DNA of 64,000 nt from Saccharothrix algeriensis (GCF_016907655.1 NZ_JAFBCL010000001.1:2638001-2702000); one strand, 5' to 3'. Counted from the stretch's first letter, positions 30,378 through 42,059 are shown. Notes: generated by a model not told the origin, from the letters alone. A program made the numbers and translations.

Positions 30378-31016
30378 GTGTCAACACTGGCCGCGGTGGC
30401 TACCGAGGCGTACGAGGCGCTCGACCGGTCGGCAGCAGCGAGGTCGCACCTCGAACTGGCCGCCGAACTCCTGGGTGAGGTGGCCGAGGTGCTGGCGCGC
30501 GCGTTGTCGGGTGCCGGCGGCTCGGAGCCCGCGCAGGTCATCGGGGAGTTCAGCAGGTTCCACCGCACGGCCGTGGAGCTGGCGGTGTGCCTCGACACCG
30601 GAGACCGCCGCATCCGGGCCTGGATCGCCCGGGAAGTCGGCAGCGGTCCCGGCGCCTTCCCGGTGCCACCCGGTCTGCCGCCGCGGCAGTGGAGGGGGCT
30701 CGACGCGGTCGGGCACGCGCGCCAGGCCGGCAGGGCGATCGGCCGAGCCCCCCGCGGCAACAAGAAGCAGCCGATCAGGGAGGTGCGGTCGCTGCGCGAA
30801 CTGGACGGGTTGTTCTCCGTCCTGGCGGTCGGCGCCGTGCCCGTCGAGAAGCCGACCTACGTCGGCTGGCTGTACGAGTTCCCCGACCGGAGCACGATCG
30901 GCTATCGGACCAGGGTGAAGACCACGGTGGAGCCGACCATCGAGATCGTGACCCCGGACGGCGTCCGGTTGAAGATCCACGTCAACGCGGAAGGGTGGGA
31001 CCAGCCCCGTGCCTGA
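30378..31016 (+). CDS. Putative polymorphic-toxin-like protein
   Basis: A 212-residue protein of no firmly recognised family. Residues 1-90 are helical (ALDRSAAARSHLELAAELL), like the short N-terminal modules of small actinobacterial toxins. Residues 110-140 are basic (RAIGRAPRGNKKQP). The last 50 residues, YEFPDRSTIGYRTRVKTT then EPTIEIVTPDGVRLKIHV, resemble the PDGTxxGxR...PTIDI...KIHV pattern at the C-terminal ends of some polymorphic and LXG-type toxins; this resemblance is from memory. An immunity-like gene overlaps its 3' end by 8 bp. The pair interrupts the conserved metG-rsmI neighbourhood. No signal peptide is seen. Confidence 0.5.
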   Translation: MSTLAAVATEAYEALDRSAAARSHLELAAELLGEVAEVLARALSGAGGSEPAQVIGEFSRFHRTAVELAVCLDTGDRRIRAWIAREVGSGPGAFPVPPGLPPRQWRGLDAVGHARQAGRAIGRAPRGNKKQPIREVRSLRELDGLFSVLAVGAVPVEKPTYVGWLYEFPDRSTIGYRTRVKTTVEPTIEIVTPDGVRLKIHVNAEGWDQPRA

Positions 31017-31353
31017 GGACCTGATCGCCTACGTCAGCGAGGAGCTGGAGACCGACTGGATCGGCTTCGCCGAGTTCCCCGCGATCATCCGCGAGACCAC
31101 CGGGACCGCCGACGACCTGCTGCGCCGCGCGGGCGAAGCGGCGGCAGGGCTGGTCCGGGACGGAGTGCTCGTGGCGGGCGTGGTGACCGAACGGGGCTTC
31201 GCCCCGTGGGCGGGCGGCGCCGAGGAATCGGCGCGACGCATCGAACGGGCTACGGCGGAGATGCTGGACAACGGTGTGCTGCCCGGTGTCGGGGACGTGT
31301 GCTGGTTCGACCTCCCGTCCCACGCCGCGCAGTGGGCCGAACCCGTTCGGTAG
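31009..31353 (+). CDS. Small acidic protein, candidate immunity partner
   Basis: A 114-residue acidic protein. It runs DWIGFAEFPAIIRETTG, then a helical LVRDGVLVAGVVTERGFAPW, then RIERATAEML and a closing VGDVCWFDLPSHA. The GF(E/A)PW ... RI ... (I/V)G(D/E)xxWF arrangement is one I associate with small immunity-type proteins encoded next to actinobacterial toxins, but the family name cannot be given. The GTG lies inside the 3' end of the putative toxin gene, with GGAAGGGTGGGA upstream, so the two products should be made together. Confidence 0.5.
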   Translation: MPEDLIAYVSEELETDWIGFAEFPAIIRETTGTADDLLRRAGEAAAGLVRDGVLVAGVVTERGFAPWAGGAEESARRIERATAEMLDNGVLPGVGDVCWFDLPSHAAQWAEPVR

Positions 31354-31443
31354 CTCCCGCCACGCAGCCGGTGAAGGCGCGCCGACCGGCGGGGCGCGGT
31401 CGCGGGCCGGCGCGGTCGCGCGGCCCGGCTCGCGGCTCCCGGG

Positions 31444-32289
31444 TCAGCCGCCGCTGACCACGGCGTCGTACAGGGCCTTCTTGCTCACCCCCGCCGCCTC
31501 CGCGACCTCCGCCGCCGCCGACTTGAGCCGCTCCCCGTCGGCCACCCGCTGTTTCACCTCCGCCACCAGCGACCCCATCGACGGCCCCGCCGCGGGCTCG
31601 CCCGGCGCGAGCACGACCGTGACCTCGCCCTTCACGCCCCCGGCCGCCCACTCGGCCAGCTCGCCCAGGCCACCGCGCCGCACCTCCTCGTAGGTCTTGG
31701 TCAGCTCCCGGCACACCGCCGCGCGCCGGTCGGCCCCGAGCACGGCGGCGGCGTCGGCCAGGGTCGCGGCCAGCCGGTGCGGCGACTCGAAGAAGACGCA
31801 CGTGCGCGGTTCCGAAGCCAGCGCCGCGAACCAGCGCTGCCGCTCGCCCTGCTTGCGCGGCGGGAAGCCGTCGAAGCAGAACCGGTCCGACGGCAGCCCC
31901 GACACGGCCAGCGCCGTCGTCACGGCGGACGGGCCGGGCAGGCAGGTGACCGCGATGCCCTCCGCCACGCACGCCGCCACCAGCCGGTAGCCCGGGTCGG
32001 ACACGCTGGGCATCCCGGCGTCGGTCACCAGCAGCACGGTCCGCCCCGCGTGCAGGGCCTCGACCAGACCGGGCAGCCGGGTGGTCTCCACCTGGTCGTA
32101 GAAGCTGACCACGCGGCCGGTCGGCGCCACGTCCAGGGCGTTGGCCAGGTTGCGCAGCCGGCGCGTGTCCTCCGCCGCCACCACGTCGGCGGTGGCCAGG
32201 GCCTCCACCAGGCGCGGCGAGGCGTCGCGGACGTCTCCGAGCGGGGTGGCGGCGAGCACCAGGCGGCCCGATCCCGATACAGGTCTCAC
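31444..32289 (-). CDS. rsmI: 16S rRNA 2'-O-ribose methyltransferase RsmI
   Basis: A 281-residue tetrapyrrole-methylase-fold enzyme that methylates C1402 of 16S rRNA. Motifs are LVLAATPLGDVRDASPR, VVAAEDTRRLRNL, SVSDPGYRLV, LPGPSAVTTAL and CFDGFPPRKQGER; the C-terminal helix-turn-helix tail ends in GVSKKALYDAVV. The GTG at 32289 lies 7 nt after TAGGGT, so the message is probably leaderless; an in-frame GTG at 32298 is less likely. It is divergent from the mannosyltransferase, as in mycobacteria. Confidence 0.94.
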   Translation of the reverse strand: MRPVSGSGRLVLAATPLGDVRDASPRLVEALATADVVAAEDTRRLRNLANALDVAPTGRVVSFYDQVETTRLPGLVEALHAGRTVLLVTDAGMPSVSDPGYRLVAACVAEGIAVTCLPGPSAVTTALAVSGLPSDRFCFDGFPPRKQGERQRWFAALASEPRTCVFFESPHRLAATLADAAAVLGADRRAAVCRELTKTYEEVRRGGLGELAEWAAGGVKGEVTVVLAPGEPAAGPSMGSLVAEVKQRVADGERLKSAAAEVAEAAGVSKKALYDAVVSGG

Positions 32290-32296
32290 ACCGTTC

Positions 32297-32306
32297 ACCC
32301 TACGAT
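32297..32306. promoter_or_regulatory. Overlapping divergent -10 elements, rsmI / PMT
   Basis: On the minus strand TAGGGT (32302-32297) precedes the rsmI GTG by 7 nt. On the plus strand TACGAT (32301-32306) precedes the mannosyltransferase GTG by 7 nt. The two -10 boxes share 2 bp, so polymerases cannot load on both at once. Confidence 0.55.
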
Positions 32307-32313
32307 CGGGTCC

Positions 32314-33885
32314 GTGAGCCTGATCGCACCGCAGTCCGCAGACGACGTGGTCGGCGTCGGGGAGCTGCCCCCGACCAGCCCGCCTCCGGGCAACGACCGC
32401 GAGCAGCGGGCCCGGCAACTCGAACCGGGACCGCTGTCCGGCGCCCTGCGCGGGTGGCTGGTCACGCTGGCCGTGGCGCTCGTCGGCGGCGTGGTGCGGT
32501 TCTGGAACCTGGGGTTCCCGACCGACAAGGGCACGCCCCTGTTCGACGAGAAGCACTACGTGCCCCATGCCGCACAGGTGCTGCGCAACGGCGGGTACGA
32601 GGACAACCCCGGCTACGAGCTGATCGTCCACCCGCCGCTGGGCAAGCAGCTCATCGCGATCGGCCAGTGGCTGTTCGGGTACGACGCCGTGGGCTGGCGG
32701 TTCGCCTCGGCGCTGGCCGGCGCCCTCACGATCCTGCTGGTGGTGCGGATCGCGCGGCGGCTCACGCGGTCCGACCTGCTCGCCGCGATCGCCGGCGTGC
32801 TGCTCATCGCGGACGGCATGAGCCACGTGCAGTCCCGGATGGGGATGCTGGACGTCTTCCTGACGTTCTTCGTGGTGGTCGCGTTCGCGTGCCTGCTGGT
32901 GGACCGGGACCAGATGCGGTCGCGGCTGGCCGTGGCGGTGCGCGAGGGCTGGGTGGGCAACTCGGCGTTCGGCCCGTCCCTCGGGTTCCGCTGGTGGCGG
33001 TTCGGCGCCGGCGTGGCCCTGGGCCTGGCCTGCGGCGTCAAGTGGTCGGGCGCCTGGTACATCGCGTTCTTCGGCGTGCTGTCGGTGCTGTGGGGCGCGA
33101 CCGCGCGGCGTTCGGCGGGTGTCCGGCGGCCGTGGCTGGGCGCGTTCGCCAAGGACCTGCTGCCGTCGCTGTTCGCCCTGGCCCTGATCCCGGTCCTGAC
33201 CTACCTGGCGACGTGGTGGGCGTGGTTCGCCAGCGAGACGGCCATCGACCGGCACGTGGCGGGCGTGAAGATCCCCGAGGACTCGTGGATCCCGGCCCCG
33301 TTGCGGGCGCTGTGGTACTACAGCGGCAACGTGCTGGACTTCCACACCAAGCTGGTGACGTCGGAGACCAACAACCACCCGTGGGAGTCCAAGCCCTGGA
33401 CGTGGCCCATGGGCCTGCGCCCGATGCTCTACTACTACGAGGGCGCGGTGACCGGCTGCGGCGCGGCGACGTGCATCGGGGCGACCATGCTCCTGGGCAC
33501 GCCGGCGCTGTGGTGGGTGGCGTTCCCGGTGCTGGCCTGGGCGCTGTGGCAGTCGATCGCGAAGCTGGACTGGCGCTACGCGGCCGTGCTGGTCGGCTAC
33601 GGCGCGGGCTTCCTGCCGTGGTTCACCAACGTGGAACGGCAGATGTACTTCTTCTACGCGATGCCCCTGGCGCCGTTCCTGGTGCTCGGCATCGTGCTGG
33701 TGCTGGGCGAGGTGCTGGGGTCGGCGTCGGCGGGCAAGGAGCGCCGGGGCACCGGGATGCTCGCGGTGGCCCTGTACGTGGGCCTGGTGGTGGCGAACTT
33801 CGTGTGGCTGTGGCCGATCCTCAACGGCATACCGATCACGCCGGAGATGTGGGAGGCGCAGCGCTGGCTGCCGTCCTGGCGCTAG
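32314..33885 (+). CDS. Dolichyl/polyprenyl-phosphate-mannose protein mannosyltransferase (PMT)
   Basis: A 523-residue GT-C glycosyltransferase with about ten membrane segments, matching mycobacterial Rv1002c. It moves mannose from polyprenyl-phosphomannose to Ser/Thr of exported proteins. The first extracytoplasmic loop holds the catalytic acidic motif DEKHYVPHA, then HPPLGKQLIAIG. Later FTNVERQMYFFYAMPLAP is typical of the C-terminal part. About 55 disordered cytoplasmic residues come first. It starts at a GTG with no ribosome site, 7 nt after TACGAT. Confidence 0.93.
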   Translation: MSLIAPQSADDVVGVGELPPTSPPPGNDREQRARQLEPGPLSGALRGWLVTLAVALVGGVVRFWNLGFPTDKGTPLFDEKHYVPHAAQVLRNGGYEDNPGYELIVHPPLGKQLIAIGQWLFGYDAVGWRFASALAGALTILLVVRIARRLTRSDLLAAIAGVLLIADGMSHVQSRMGMLDVFLTFFVVVAFACLLVDRDQMRSRLAVAVREGWVGNSAFGPSLGFRWWRFGAGVALGLACGVKWSGAWYIAFFGVLSVLWGATARRSAGVRRPWLGAFAKDLLPSLFALALIPVLTYLATWWAWFASETAIDRHVAGVKIPEDSWIPAPLRALWYYSGNVLDFHTKLVTSETNNHPWESKPWTWPMGLRPMLYYYEGAVTGCGAATCIGATMLLGTPALWWVAFPVLAWALWQSIAKLDWRYAAVLVGYGAGFLPWFTNVERQMYFFYAMPLAPFLVLGIVLVLGEVLGSASAGKERRGTGMLAVALYVGLVVANFVWLWPILNGIPITPEMWEAQRWLPSWR

Positions 33886-34250
33886 GCCGGGCGGTTCGGC
33901 GCGCGGCCACCTTTCCCGGGCACGCGGGCGATCTCGGGCGCGTCCCACCGCTCGGGTGAGCGGAACGCCGTGCCGCCCACCGAGCCGGCCCCGCCCTGCG
34001 TCCGGCCCACCGCCTGACCCGACGCCGACGCCGAGCAGCCCAGGGCCCCGCACCGGGCCGAGGGCGTCACGGCGGTCGGCTTCACCGAGGTCGCCCGCCG
34101 GGCGCGGACCTGCGACGCCTGCCTGGCGGCCCTGGCCGCGGCCGGGCGGCCGGAGTTCGTCGCCATCGCTCCCACGGCCCGCGCCACCGCCGCCAGGCCG
34201 ACCCGCAGGCTCCCCCCTGATGTCCTGAGCGGCTGTCCTGGGCGGCCGGC
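33886..34250. other. Convergent intergenic region, PMT / kinase
   Basis: About 365 bp. Short GC-rich frames exist on both strands (for example about 100 codons on the minus strand, 33882-34187) but none has recognisable content or a ribosome site. No clear terminator was found. Confidence 0.35.
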
Positions 34251-36206
34251 TCAGCGCGCCGGCCGGGTCGGCGGCTCGGGCCGGTCGATCAGCCGGGTGA
34301 CCGGGCCCTCCTTGCTCACCCCCGCCTGCGACAGCCACGCGCCCAGCTCGGACCGGATCGACGCCAGCGACGGGCGGCGGGCCGGGTCGGCGTCCAGCGC
34401 GCTGGTCAGCAGCCGGTGGTGGGCGCTGTGCTGGGGCAGCTTCACGCACGGCGCGCCTTGGGCGGCGGCCATCAGCGACGAGATCGGGTTCTCCCGCGTC
34501 CCGCGCGGCGGGTGGCCGGTCAGCGCGTAGCTCACCGTGGCGGCCAGCTGCCAGGCGTCCGACGCCGGGCTGGCCGCCTCGCCGCGCGCGGTCTCCGGGG
34601 CGAGGAAGTCGGGCGTGCCGACCATCATCCCGGTGGCGGTGAGCGTGCTGTCGCCCTTGGAACGGGCGATGCCGAAGTCGATCAGGTGGGCCGTGCCGCC
34701 GCCGTCGACGATCACGTTGGACGGCTTCACGTCCCGGTGCAGCACGCCCTGCTCGTGCGCGGCGGCGAGGGCGTCGGCCATGTTGACCCACAGCCGCGCG
34801 GCCAGGGTGTCCTGGAGCAGCCCGTTGCCGAGCACCACGTCCGACAGCGGCTGCCCGTCGATGTACTCCATGACGATGGCCAGCCCGTCCGGGTCCTGCA
34901 CGATGTCGAACACCCGCACGCAGTTCGGGTGCCGCACCGCGGCCAGCGCCCGCGCCTCGCGCAGCATCCGCTGCTCGGTGTCGTTGTCCGGGGCGTGCGC
35001 GAGCTTGACCGCCACCGTGCGGTCGAGCTGGGTGTCCACGGCGAGCCACACGGTGCCGAACCCGCCCCGCCCCAGCTGCCGGACGCGCCGGAACCGCCCG
35101 CTCGCCGGGTTCCACACCTTGCCGGAGTCCGCGGGCGCGGGCGCCGGCGCGCTCGCGCCGGGGCCGAAGGGCAGCGGTCCGGGCGTGTCGGCGAGCTGCG
35201 CGGGCTGCTCCTCCACGCGCGTCGGCCGCGGCTGCGCGGGCTCCACCGGCGGCTCGGCGACCCGCGTCGGCGGGTACTGCCGGGCGGGCGGCTTGACCGG
35301 CGCCGGCGTCGGGGCCGGTTTCTGGACGGGGTTCTGGACCGGTTTCCGGGGCGGGTTCGGGTTGTACGGCGGCACCGGGCGGTACGGCGGGACCTGCGCG
35401 GGCTGGTACGGCGGCGGCTTCGGCGGCCCCTGGTACGGCGGCGGGTTGTTGCGCGCGGACGCGGCGGGCTGCGGGGTGGCGTGCGACGACGCGGCGGGCT
35501 GCGACGCGGCGGGCTGCGGTTGTGACGGGGACGGCGTGCCGCGGTCCCGGCCGGGGCGGTTCAGCATGGCGGTAGTCAACCCGAAGACCCGCACGACCAG
35601 CGAGCCCACCAGCGCGACCGGGAAGAACCCGAGCAGCAGGTGGCCGACCAGCGTCACGGGCAGTGCCGAGGTGGCCACCAGCAGCACCGCGAAGGGCGGC
35701 CAGAACACCCGGCGCGGCCAGTTCGGGCCCAGCCGGAACGCCGACCCCGCCTGGAGCACCACGAACAGCAGGCTCAGCAGGGCCAGCACGGCGGTCGCGA
35801 CGCCCGCGTAGAACGGCCACGAGGCGGGGCCGCCCTCGAACGCCTCGATGATCGACGGGGTGCCCACCAGGTACGTGCCCTGGGTGAACGCGGAGCACGG
35901 CGACCAGGTGAGCGAGTCCGCGCCGGCCAGCGAGCCGCTGCGCAGGGCGTTGACCGAGCCGGAGAACAGGACCCACGGCAGCACCAGCGTGCTCGTCACG
36001 CCCAGCACCGCGAACACCGCCCCGGTCACCGGGCCGTAGGAGTTGCCGACGACCCGGCGGACCGTGATCGCCAGCAGCGCGGCTGCTGTCGGCAGCAGGC
36101 CGATGACCGCGCCCAGCGCCGTCGTGGTCCACGCCCAGTCGCCGGGGCAGAGCGGGACGGCGGTCCACCCGTGCAGCCACGCCAGCAGGGCCTTGGCCAG
36201 CTCCAC
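34251..36206 (-). CDS. Membrane Ser/Thr protein kinase, kinase domain C-terminal
   Basis: About 651 residues in an unusual order. Residues 1-210 contain roughly five membrane segments, 220-365 are a Pro-rich linker with repeated PPPYQ/PPYRP, and 370-640 are a Hanks-type kinase. The kinase is intact: LGRGGFGTVW, catalytic Lys near 401 (VAVKLA), HRDVKPSN (Asp near 492), DFGIA (510) and GTPDFLAPE. Typical actinobacterial Pkn proteins place the kinase first and the membrane segment after it. A GTG at 36206 is chosen; GTGs at 36215 and 36218 are possible. It starts 28 bp after the TetR gene, so the two are probably co-transcribed. Confidence 0.88.
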   Translation of the reverse strand: MELAKALLAWLHGWTAVPLCPGDWAWTTTALGAVIGLLPTAAALLAITVRRVVGNSYGPVTGAVFAVLGVTSTLVLPWVLFSGSVNALRSGSLAGADSLTWSPCSAFTQGTYLVGTPSIIEAFEGGPASWPFYAGVATAVLALLSLLFVVLQAGSAFRLGPNWPRRVFWPPFAVLLVATSALPVTLVGHLLLGFFPVALVGSLVVRVFGLTTAMLNRPGRDRGTPSPSQPQPAASQPAASSHATPQPAASARNNPPPYQGPPKPPPYQPAQVPPYRPVPPYNPNPPRKPVQNPVQKPAPTPAPVKPPARQYPPTRVAEPPVEPAQPRPTRVEEQPAQLADTPGPLPFGPGASAPAPAPADSGKVWNPASGRFRRVRQLGRGGFGTVWLAVDTQLDRTVAVKLAHAPDNDTEQRMLREARALAAVRHPNCVRVFDIVQDPDGLAIVMEYIDGQPLSDVVLGNGLLQDTLAARLWVNMADALAAAHEQGVLHRDVKPSNVIVDGGGTAHLIDFGIARSKGDSTLTATGMMVGTPDFLAPETARGEAASPASDAWQLAATVSYALTGHPPRGTRENPISSLMAAAQGAPCVKLPQHSAHHRLLTSALDADPARRPSLASIRSELGAWLSQAGVSKEGPVTRLIDRPEPPTRPAR

Positions 36207-36234
36207 GCCCTCCACCACCCCTTCTCGTCGCCTC

Positions 36235-36795
36235 TCAGGGTACGGGTGCGGGCCAGGCCGACATGGCCGCACGCGCGACGTGGTCGAGTTCCTCGCGGGT
36301 GGCGCCGTCGCGGGCGAGGCCGGACATCCCGCCCAGGGTCGCGGCGACGAACACGGCCAGGCCGTGCGGGTCCGCGTCCGCCGGGAGCGCGCCGGCCACG
36401 ACGTCGCGGCGGATCCTCGCCTCCAGCGCGGCGACGGCGGCGCGGCGGAGATCACCGAGTTCGGGGGAGCTGAAGACCAGGCAGCCGCGCGGGTGGTCCG
36501 GGTCGGTGTACCGGGCGGCGGCCTCGCGCAGGACCCGCTCGACGGCGGCGCGCGCGGTGGGCTCCTCCTCGGCGGCGCGGGCGGCGAACGCGCCGCGGGT
36601 CCGCGCGTACCGCTCGACGACCTCGGCGAACAGCGCCTTCTTCGCGCCGAACGCCGCGTACAGGCTGGGCGGGTTGACGCCGGTCAGCTCGGTCAGGTCG
36701 GCGACGGAGGTCGCGTCGTAGCCCTTCCGCCAGAAGGCGCGCATCACCTGGTCGAGCACTTCTTCCCGGTCGAACCCCCGCCTGCGCCCCGCCAC
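36235..36795 (-). CDS. TetR-family regulator
   Basis: A 186-residue TetR/AcrR regulator. The HTH is at residues 10-55 (SVADLTELTGVNPPSLYAAF), followed by a C-terminal domain with DHPRGCLVFSSPELGD typical of the AcuR/YxaF-like group. Upstream on the minus strand are a TATAAA -10 (36809-36804) and CGGACA -35 spaced 18 bp, with the GTG 8 nt after the -10. The neighbouring sequence TAGCGGTCGTTATAA looks like a TetR site, so self-control is likely. Its target may include the downstream kinase gene; both are inference. Confidence 0.85.
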   Translation of the reverse strand: MAGRRRGFDREEVLDQVMRAFWRKGYDATSVADLTELTGVNPPSLYAAFGAKKALFAEVVERYARTRGAFAARAAEEEPTARAAVERVLREAAARYTDPDHPRGCLVFSSPELGDLRRAAVAALEARIRRDVVAGALPADADPHGLAVFVAATLGGMSGLARDGATREELDHVARAAMSAWPAPVP

Positions 36796-37161
36796 GGCCT
36801 CATTTTATAACGACCGCTACACAGACCTGTCCGGTGACCGGCGCGGAGCACGGGGCCCGCTGCGGACTGCGGGACGCCGGAGGCGGTGTCGACGGCGGTG
36901 GGCATCGCGGTGGTGACGGCGGTGGGGCTCCGTGACGGGCGACGCCCGCCGGAGCCGGTCCCCGGGACGACCGGCGGCTCGGGCCTCCGGCGCACCCGGC
37001 CCGCACACGTGTGCGCCGGGTGGCCTCCCGACGGGCATCGCGACCCCGCGATCCGCCGGACGACCACCCGGCACACGACCACCCGGCTGCGCGCCGGGAG
37101 GGTTAGTGGGGGCGGGGCGCCTCCGCAAACGCCCCGTCATCCCCGGTGAGCGCGTGGAAGG
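36796..37161. other. Intergenic region, TetR / protease
   Basis: About 365 bp between the TetR promoter and the protease terminator. Apart from the TetR -10/-35 (36804-36833), nothing recognisable is seen; frames here are GC-rich shadows. Confidence 0.35.
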
Positions 37162-37185
37162 GGGGCCCGACGCGAGTCGGGCCCC
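37162..37185 (-). terminator. Hairpin terminator after the secreted protease
   Basis: GGGGCCCGAC (37162-37171) and GTCGGGCCCC (37176-37185) form a perfect 10-bp stem with a GCGA tetraloop, 23 bp past the protease stop. Confidence 0.75.
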
Positions 37186-37208
37186 TCCCCCGCGCGCGAA
37201 GCTTGCCG

Positions 37209-38522
37209 CTAGTTCGCGCGCGCCCACAGGGCGGGCACCGAAGGCGGATCCCAGCCGGTTTGGGACGTGTGCCCCTGCAAGCACCTGTACCCGACGCCGT
37301 CGTACGTCACGGTCGTGCCGATCGAGTACGCGACGCCTGGCTGCCAGGTCGTGCCGCCGGGGTTGCTGGAAGTCGTGGTCGGCGAGGTGGTGCTGGTTGG
37401 AGGCGTGCCGCCATCGAGGACCAACTGGAGCCCGTAGACCTGGAGGATCTCGTTCACCGGCTGGTAGTACGTCGTGCCGCCGGACGAACAGTTCCCGGAA
37501 CCGCCGGAGGTGACGCCCTGGGCCTGGTCACCGGTGAGCCACGAGCCGCCCGAGTCGCCGGGCTCGGCGCAGGCGTTCGTGCGGACCACTCCGGTGATCG
37601 TGCCTTCAGGGTAGGTCACGGAGGTGTTCTTCTGCTGGATCGTGCCGCAGTGCCAACCGGTCGTGGAGCCGGACCGGCAGACCGACGCGCCGACGGGGGA
37701 CTCGGTGGAGCCCTTCACCGGGACGGTGCCGGGGTACCGGTTGACCAGGCCGCGCATGGTGTTGCCCGCGCCGACCCGGACCCAGGCGTAGTCGTTGCCC
37801 GGGAAGCTGGAACCCGCGAAGGTGCCGGTGGGCTGGGTGGTCCCGGACCCGGTCCGGCCGCAGTGGCCGGCGGTCACGAAGCCGCCGTTGACCGAGAAGC
37901 CCACCGAGCAGCGGCCGCCGCCGCTCATGTAGTACGCGTTGCCGCCGATGACGTCGATCAGCGGCCGGGGGCTCTCGGAGGACTGCTCGATGCGGACGTC
38001 GGCCACGTCGACCCCGCTGGCCTCGGCGAACGCCTTGGCGCTCTCGGGGTTGTGGGCGAGCATGACGACCGAGTTGGCCTTCACGTCGACGTACCAGACC
38101 GGCACGTCCTTGGGCGCGTTCTTGTTCGCGTCCAGCTTGGCCTTCAGCTCGTCGAGCCGGGCCTGGCTGCGCTTGACCACCTTCGGCGTCGCGCCGGCGG
38201 CCTTGACCGCCTGGATCTGCGCCGCGTCGGTGACCGCGACGACCAGCTCGGTGGCGTCGTCGTTCAGCCACGAGCCGCCGTAGCCCTGGCCGAGCCGGGA
38301 CTTGAGGCCGAACTCGGTGGTCGCCGCCTTGGCTTCCCTCGCCAGCCGGGCGCGGGCCTGGTCGGGCGTGATCTTGAAGTCGCGGGCCATGGCCGCGACC
38401 AGACCGCTCTCCTCTTGTTGCAGCGTCGGTGGGCCGGCCGTCGCGGTGGAGGTCAGAGCCACTGCCACGCCGGCAGCGCTCAGGACCGCCACGGCGACAG
38501 CAGCCGTGATGCGTCGAGTCAT
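37209..38522 (-). CDS. Secreted streptogrisin-type serine protease with chitin-binding domain
   Basis: A 437-residue prepro-protease. A Sec signal peptide (about residues 1-29, ending TATAG) is followed by an alpha-lytic-protease-type prodomain to about 188. The mature S1 domain begins IDVIGGNAYYMSGGGRCSVG, with catalytic His 220 (TAGHCG), Asp 244 (NDYAWV) and Ser 324 (GDSGGS) and paired Cys. A Thr/Ser/Pro linker and a C-terminal carbohydrate/chitin-binding module (391-437, TWQPGVAYSIGTTVTYDGVG) follow. The prodomain length suggests the large-pro type. It should degrade extracellular protein, possibly at chitin surfaces. Confidence 0.94.
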   Translation of the reverse strand: MTRRITAAVAVAVLSAAGVAVALTSTATAGPPTLQQEESGLVAAMARDFKITPDQARARLAREAKAATTEFGLKSRLGQGYGGSWLNDDATELVVAVTDAAQIQAVKAAGATPKVVKRSQARLDELKAKLDANKNAPKDVPVWYVDVKANSVVMLAHNPESAKAFAEASGVDVADVRIEQSSESPRPLIDVIGGNAYYMSGGGRCSVGFSVNGGFVTAGHCGRTGSGTTQPTGTFAGSSFPGNDYAWVRVGAGNTMRGLVNRYPGTVPVKGSTESPVGASVCRSGSTTGWHCGTIQQKNTSVTYPEGTITGVVRTNACAEPGDSGGSWLTGDQAQGVTSGGSGNCSSGGTTYYQPVNEILQVYGLQLVLDGGTPPTSTTSPTTTSSNPGGTTWQPGVAYSIGTTVTYDGVGYRCLQGHTSQTGWDPPSVPALWARAN

Positions 38523-38627
38523 CCGTTGTCTCCTTGCAGGGGTGGTGACACGGGATGCGGGGCCGTGCGGAAGACGCTAGCCGGCGGAAGCGGACGGCGG
38601 ATATGCCAGTCCGGTCATACCGCGGGC

Positions 38628-41648
<3,021 letters not shown>

Positions 41649-41655
41649 CGGGACG

Positions 41656-41661
41656 ATGCTA
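41656..41661 (-). promoter_or_regulatory. -10 element of the EndoQ-UvrD gene
   Basis: TAGCAT on the minus strand (41661-41656) ends 7 nt before the GTG at 41648. There is no ribosome site, so the transcript is probably leaderless and this helps fix the start. Confidence 0.45.
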
Positions 41662-41837
41662 GCCGCGCTCCCCCGGGACTCGGCCCACGAGGCCCGGGAG
41701 CACCCGGGCCAGCTCCTGGGAGTGCTGCGGGCCGAGCCGGGCCCAGGGGCCGCACACCGAAAATGCGACGAAGCGAGCCCTCCACCCGACGCAACCACGG
41801 CACCGGGAGTCCGGGGGCGAAGCCCGCCGGGCGGGGC

Positions 41838-41856
41838 GTGGGGGTTGCACCCCCAC
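41838..41856 (-). terminator. Hairpin downstream of tRNA-Ala
   Basis: GTGGGGGT (41838-41845) and ACCCCCAC (41849-41856) form a perfect 8-bp stem with a 3-nt loop, 58 bp past the tRNA 3' end. Similar G-rich hairpins are common after tRNAs in actinomycetes. Confidence 0.55.
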
Positions 41857-41913
41857 AAAGCACAACGGGCGAGATGGTTCGCGCTTTCCGCGAACACACC
41901 TCACCCGAGCCCG

Positions 41914-41986
41914 TGGAGCTGAGGGGAATCGAACCCCTGACCTACTCGATGCGAACGAGTCGCGCTACCAACTGCGCTACAGCCCC
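41914..41986 (-). tRNA. tRNA-Ala (anticodon CGC)
   Basis: On the minus strand, acceptor GGGGCTG pairs with CAGCTCC (one G-U), with discriminator A at 41914. D-arm GCGC-AGTTGGTA-GCGC. Anticodon stem ACTCG/CGAGT around TTCGCAT gives CGC, reading GCG, and the T-loop is GGTTCGATTCC. CCA is not encoded. Length 73 nt. Confidence 0.95.
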
Positions 41987-42059
41987 GTGTTCTTTTGTCG
42001 CTCTCGCGTCGTGCGGGGGAAGCATATCAGTAGTCGGGGGGTGGTTCCGCCACCCCCCT

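Noticed and set aside
33882..34187. A 101-codon minus-strand frame between PMT and the kinase
   Set aside because: Ala/Arg/Gly-rich, no ribosome site, no motif, and it overlaps the PMT stop; equally long frames exist on the other strand.
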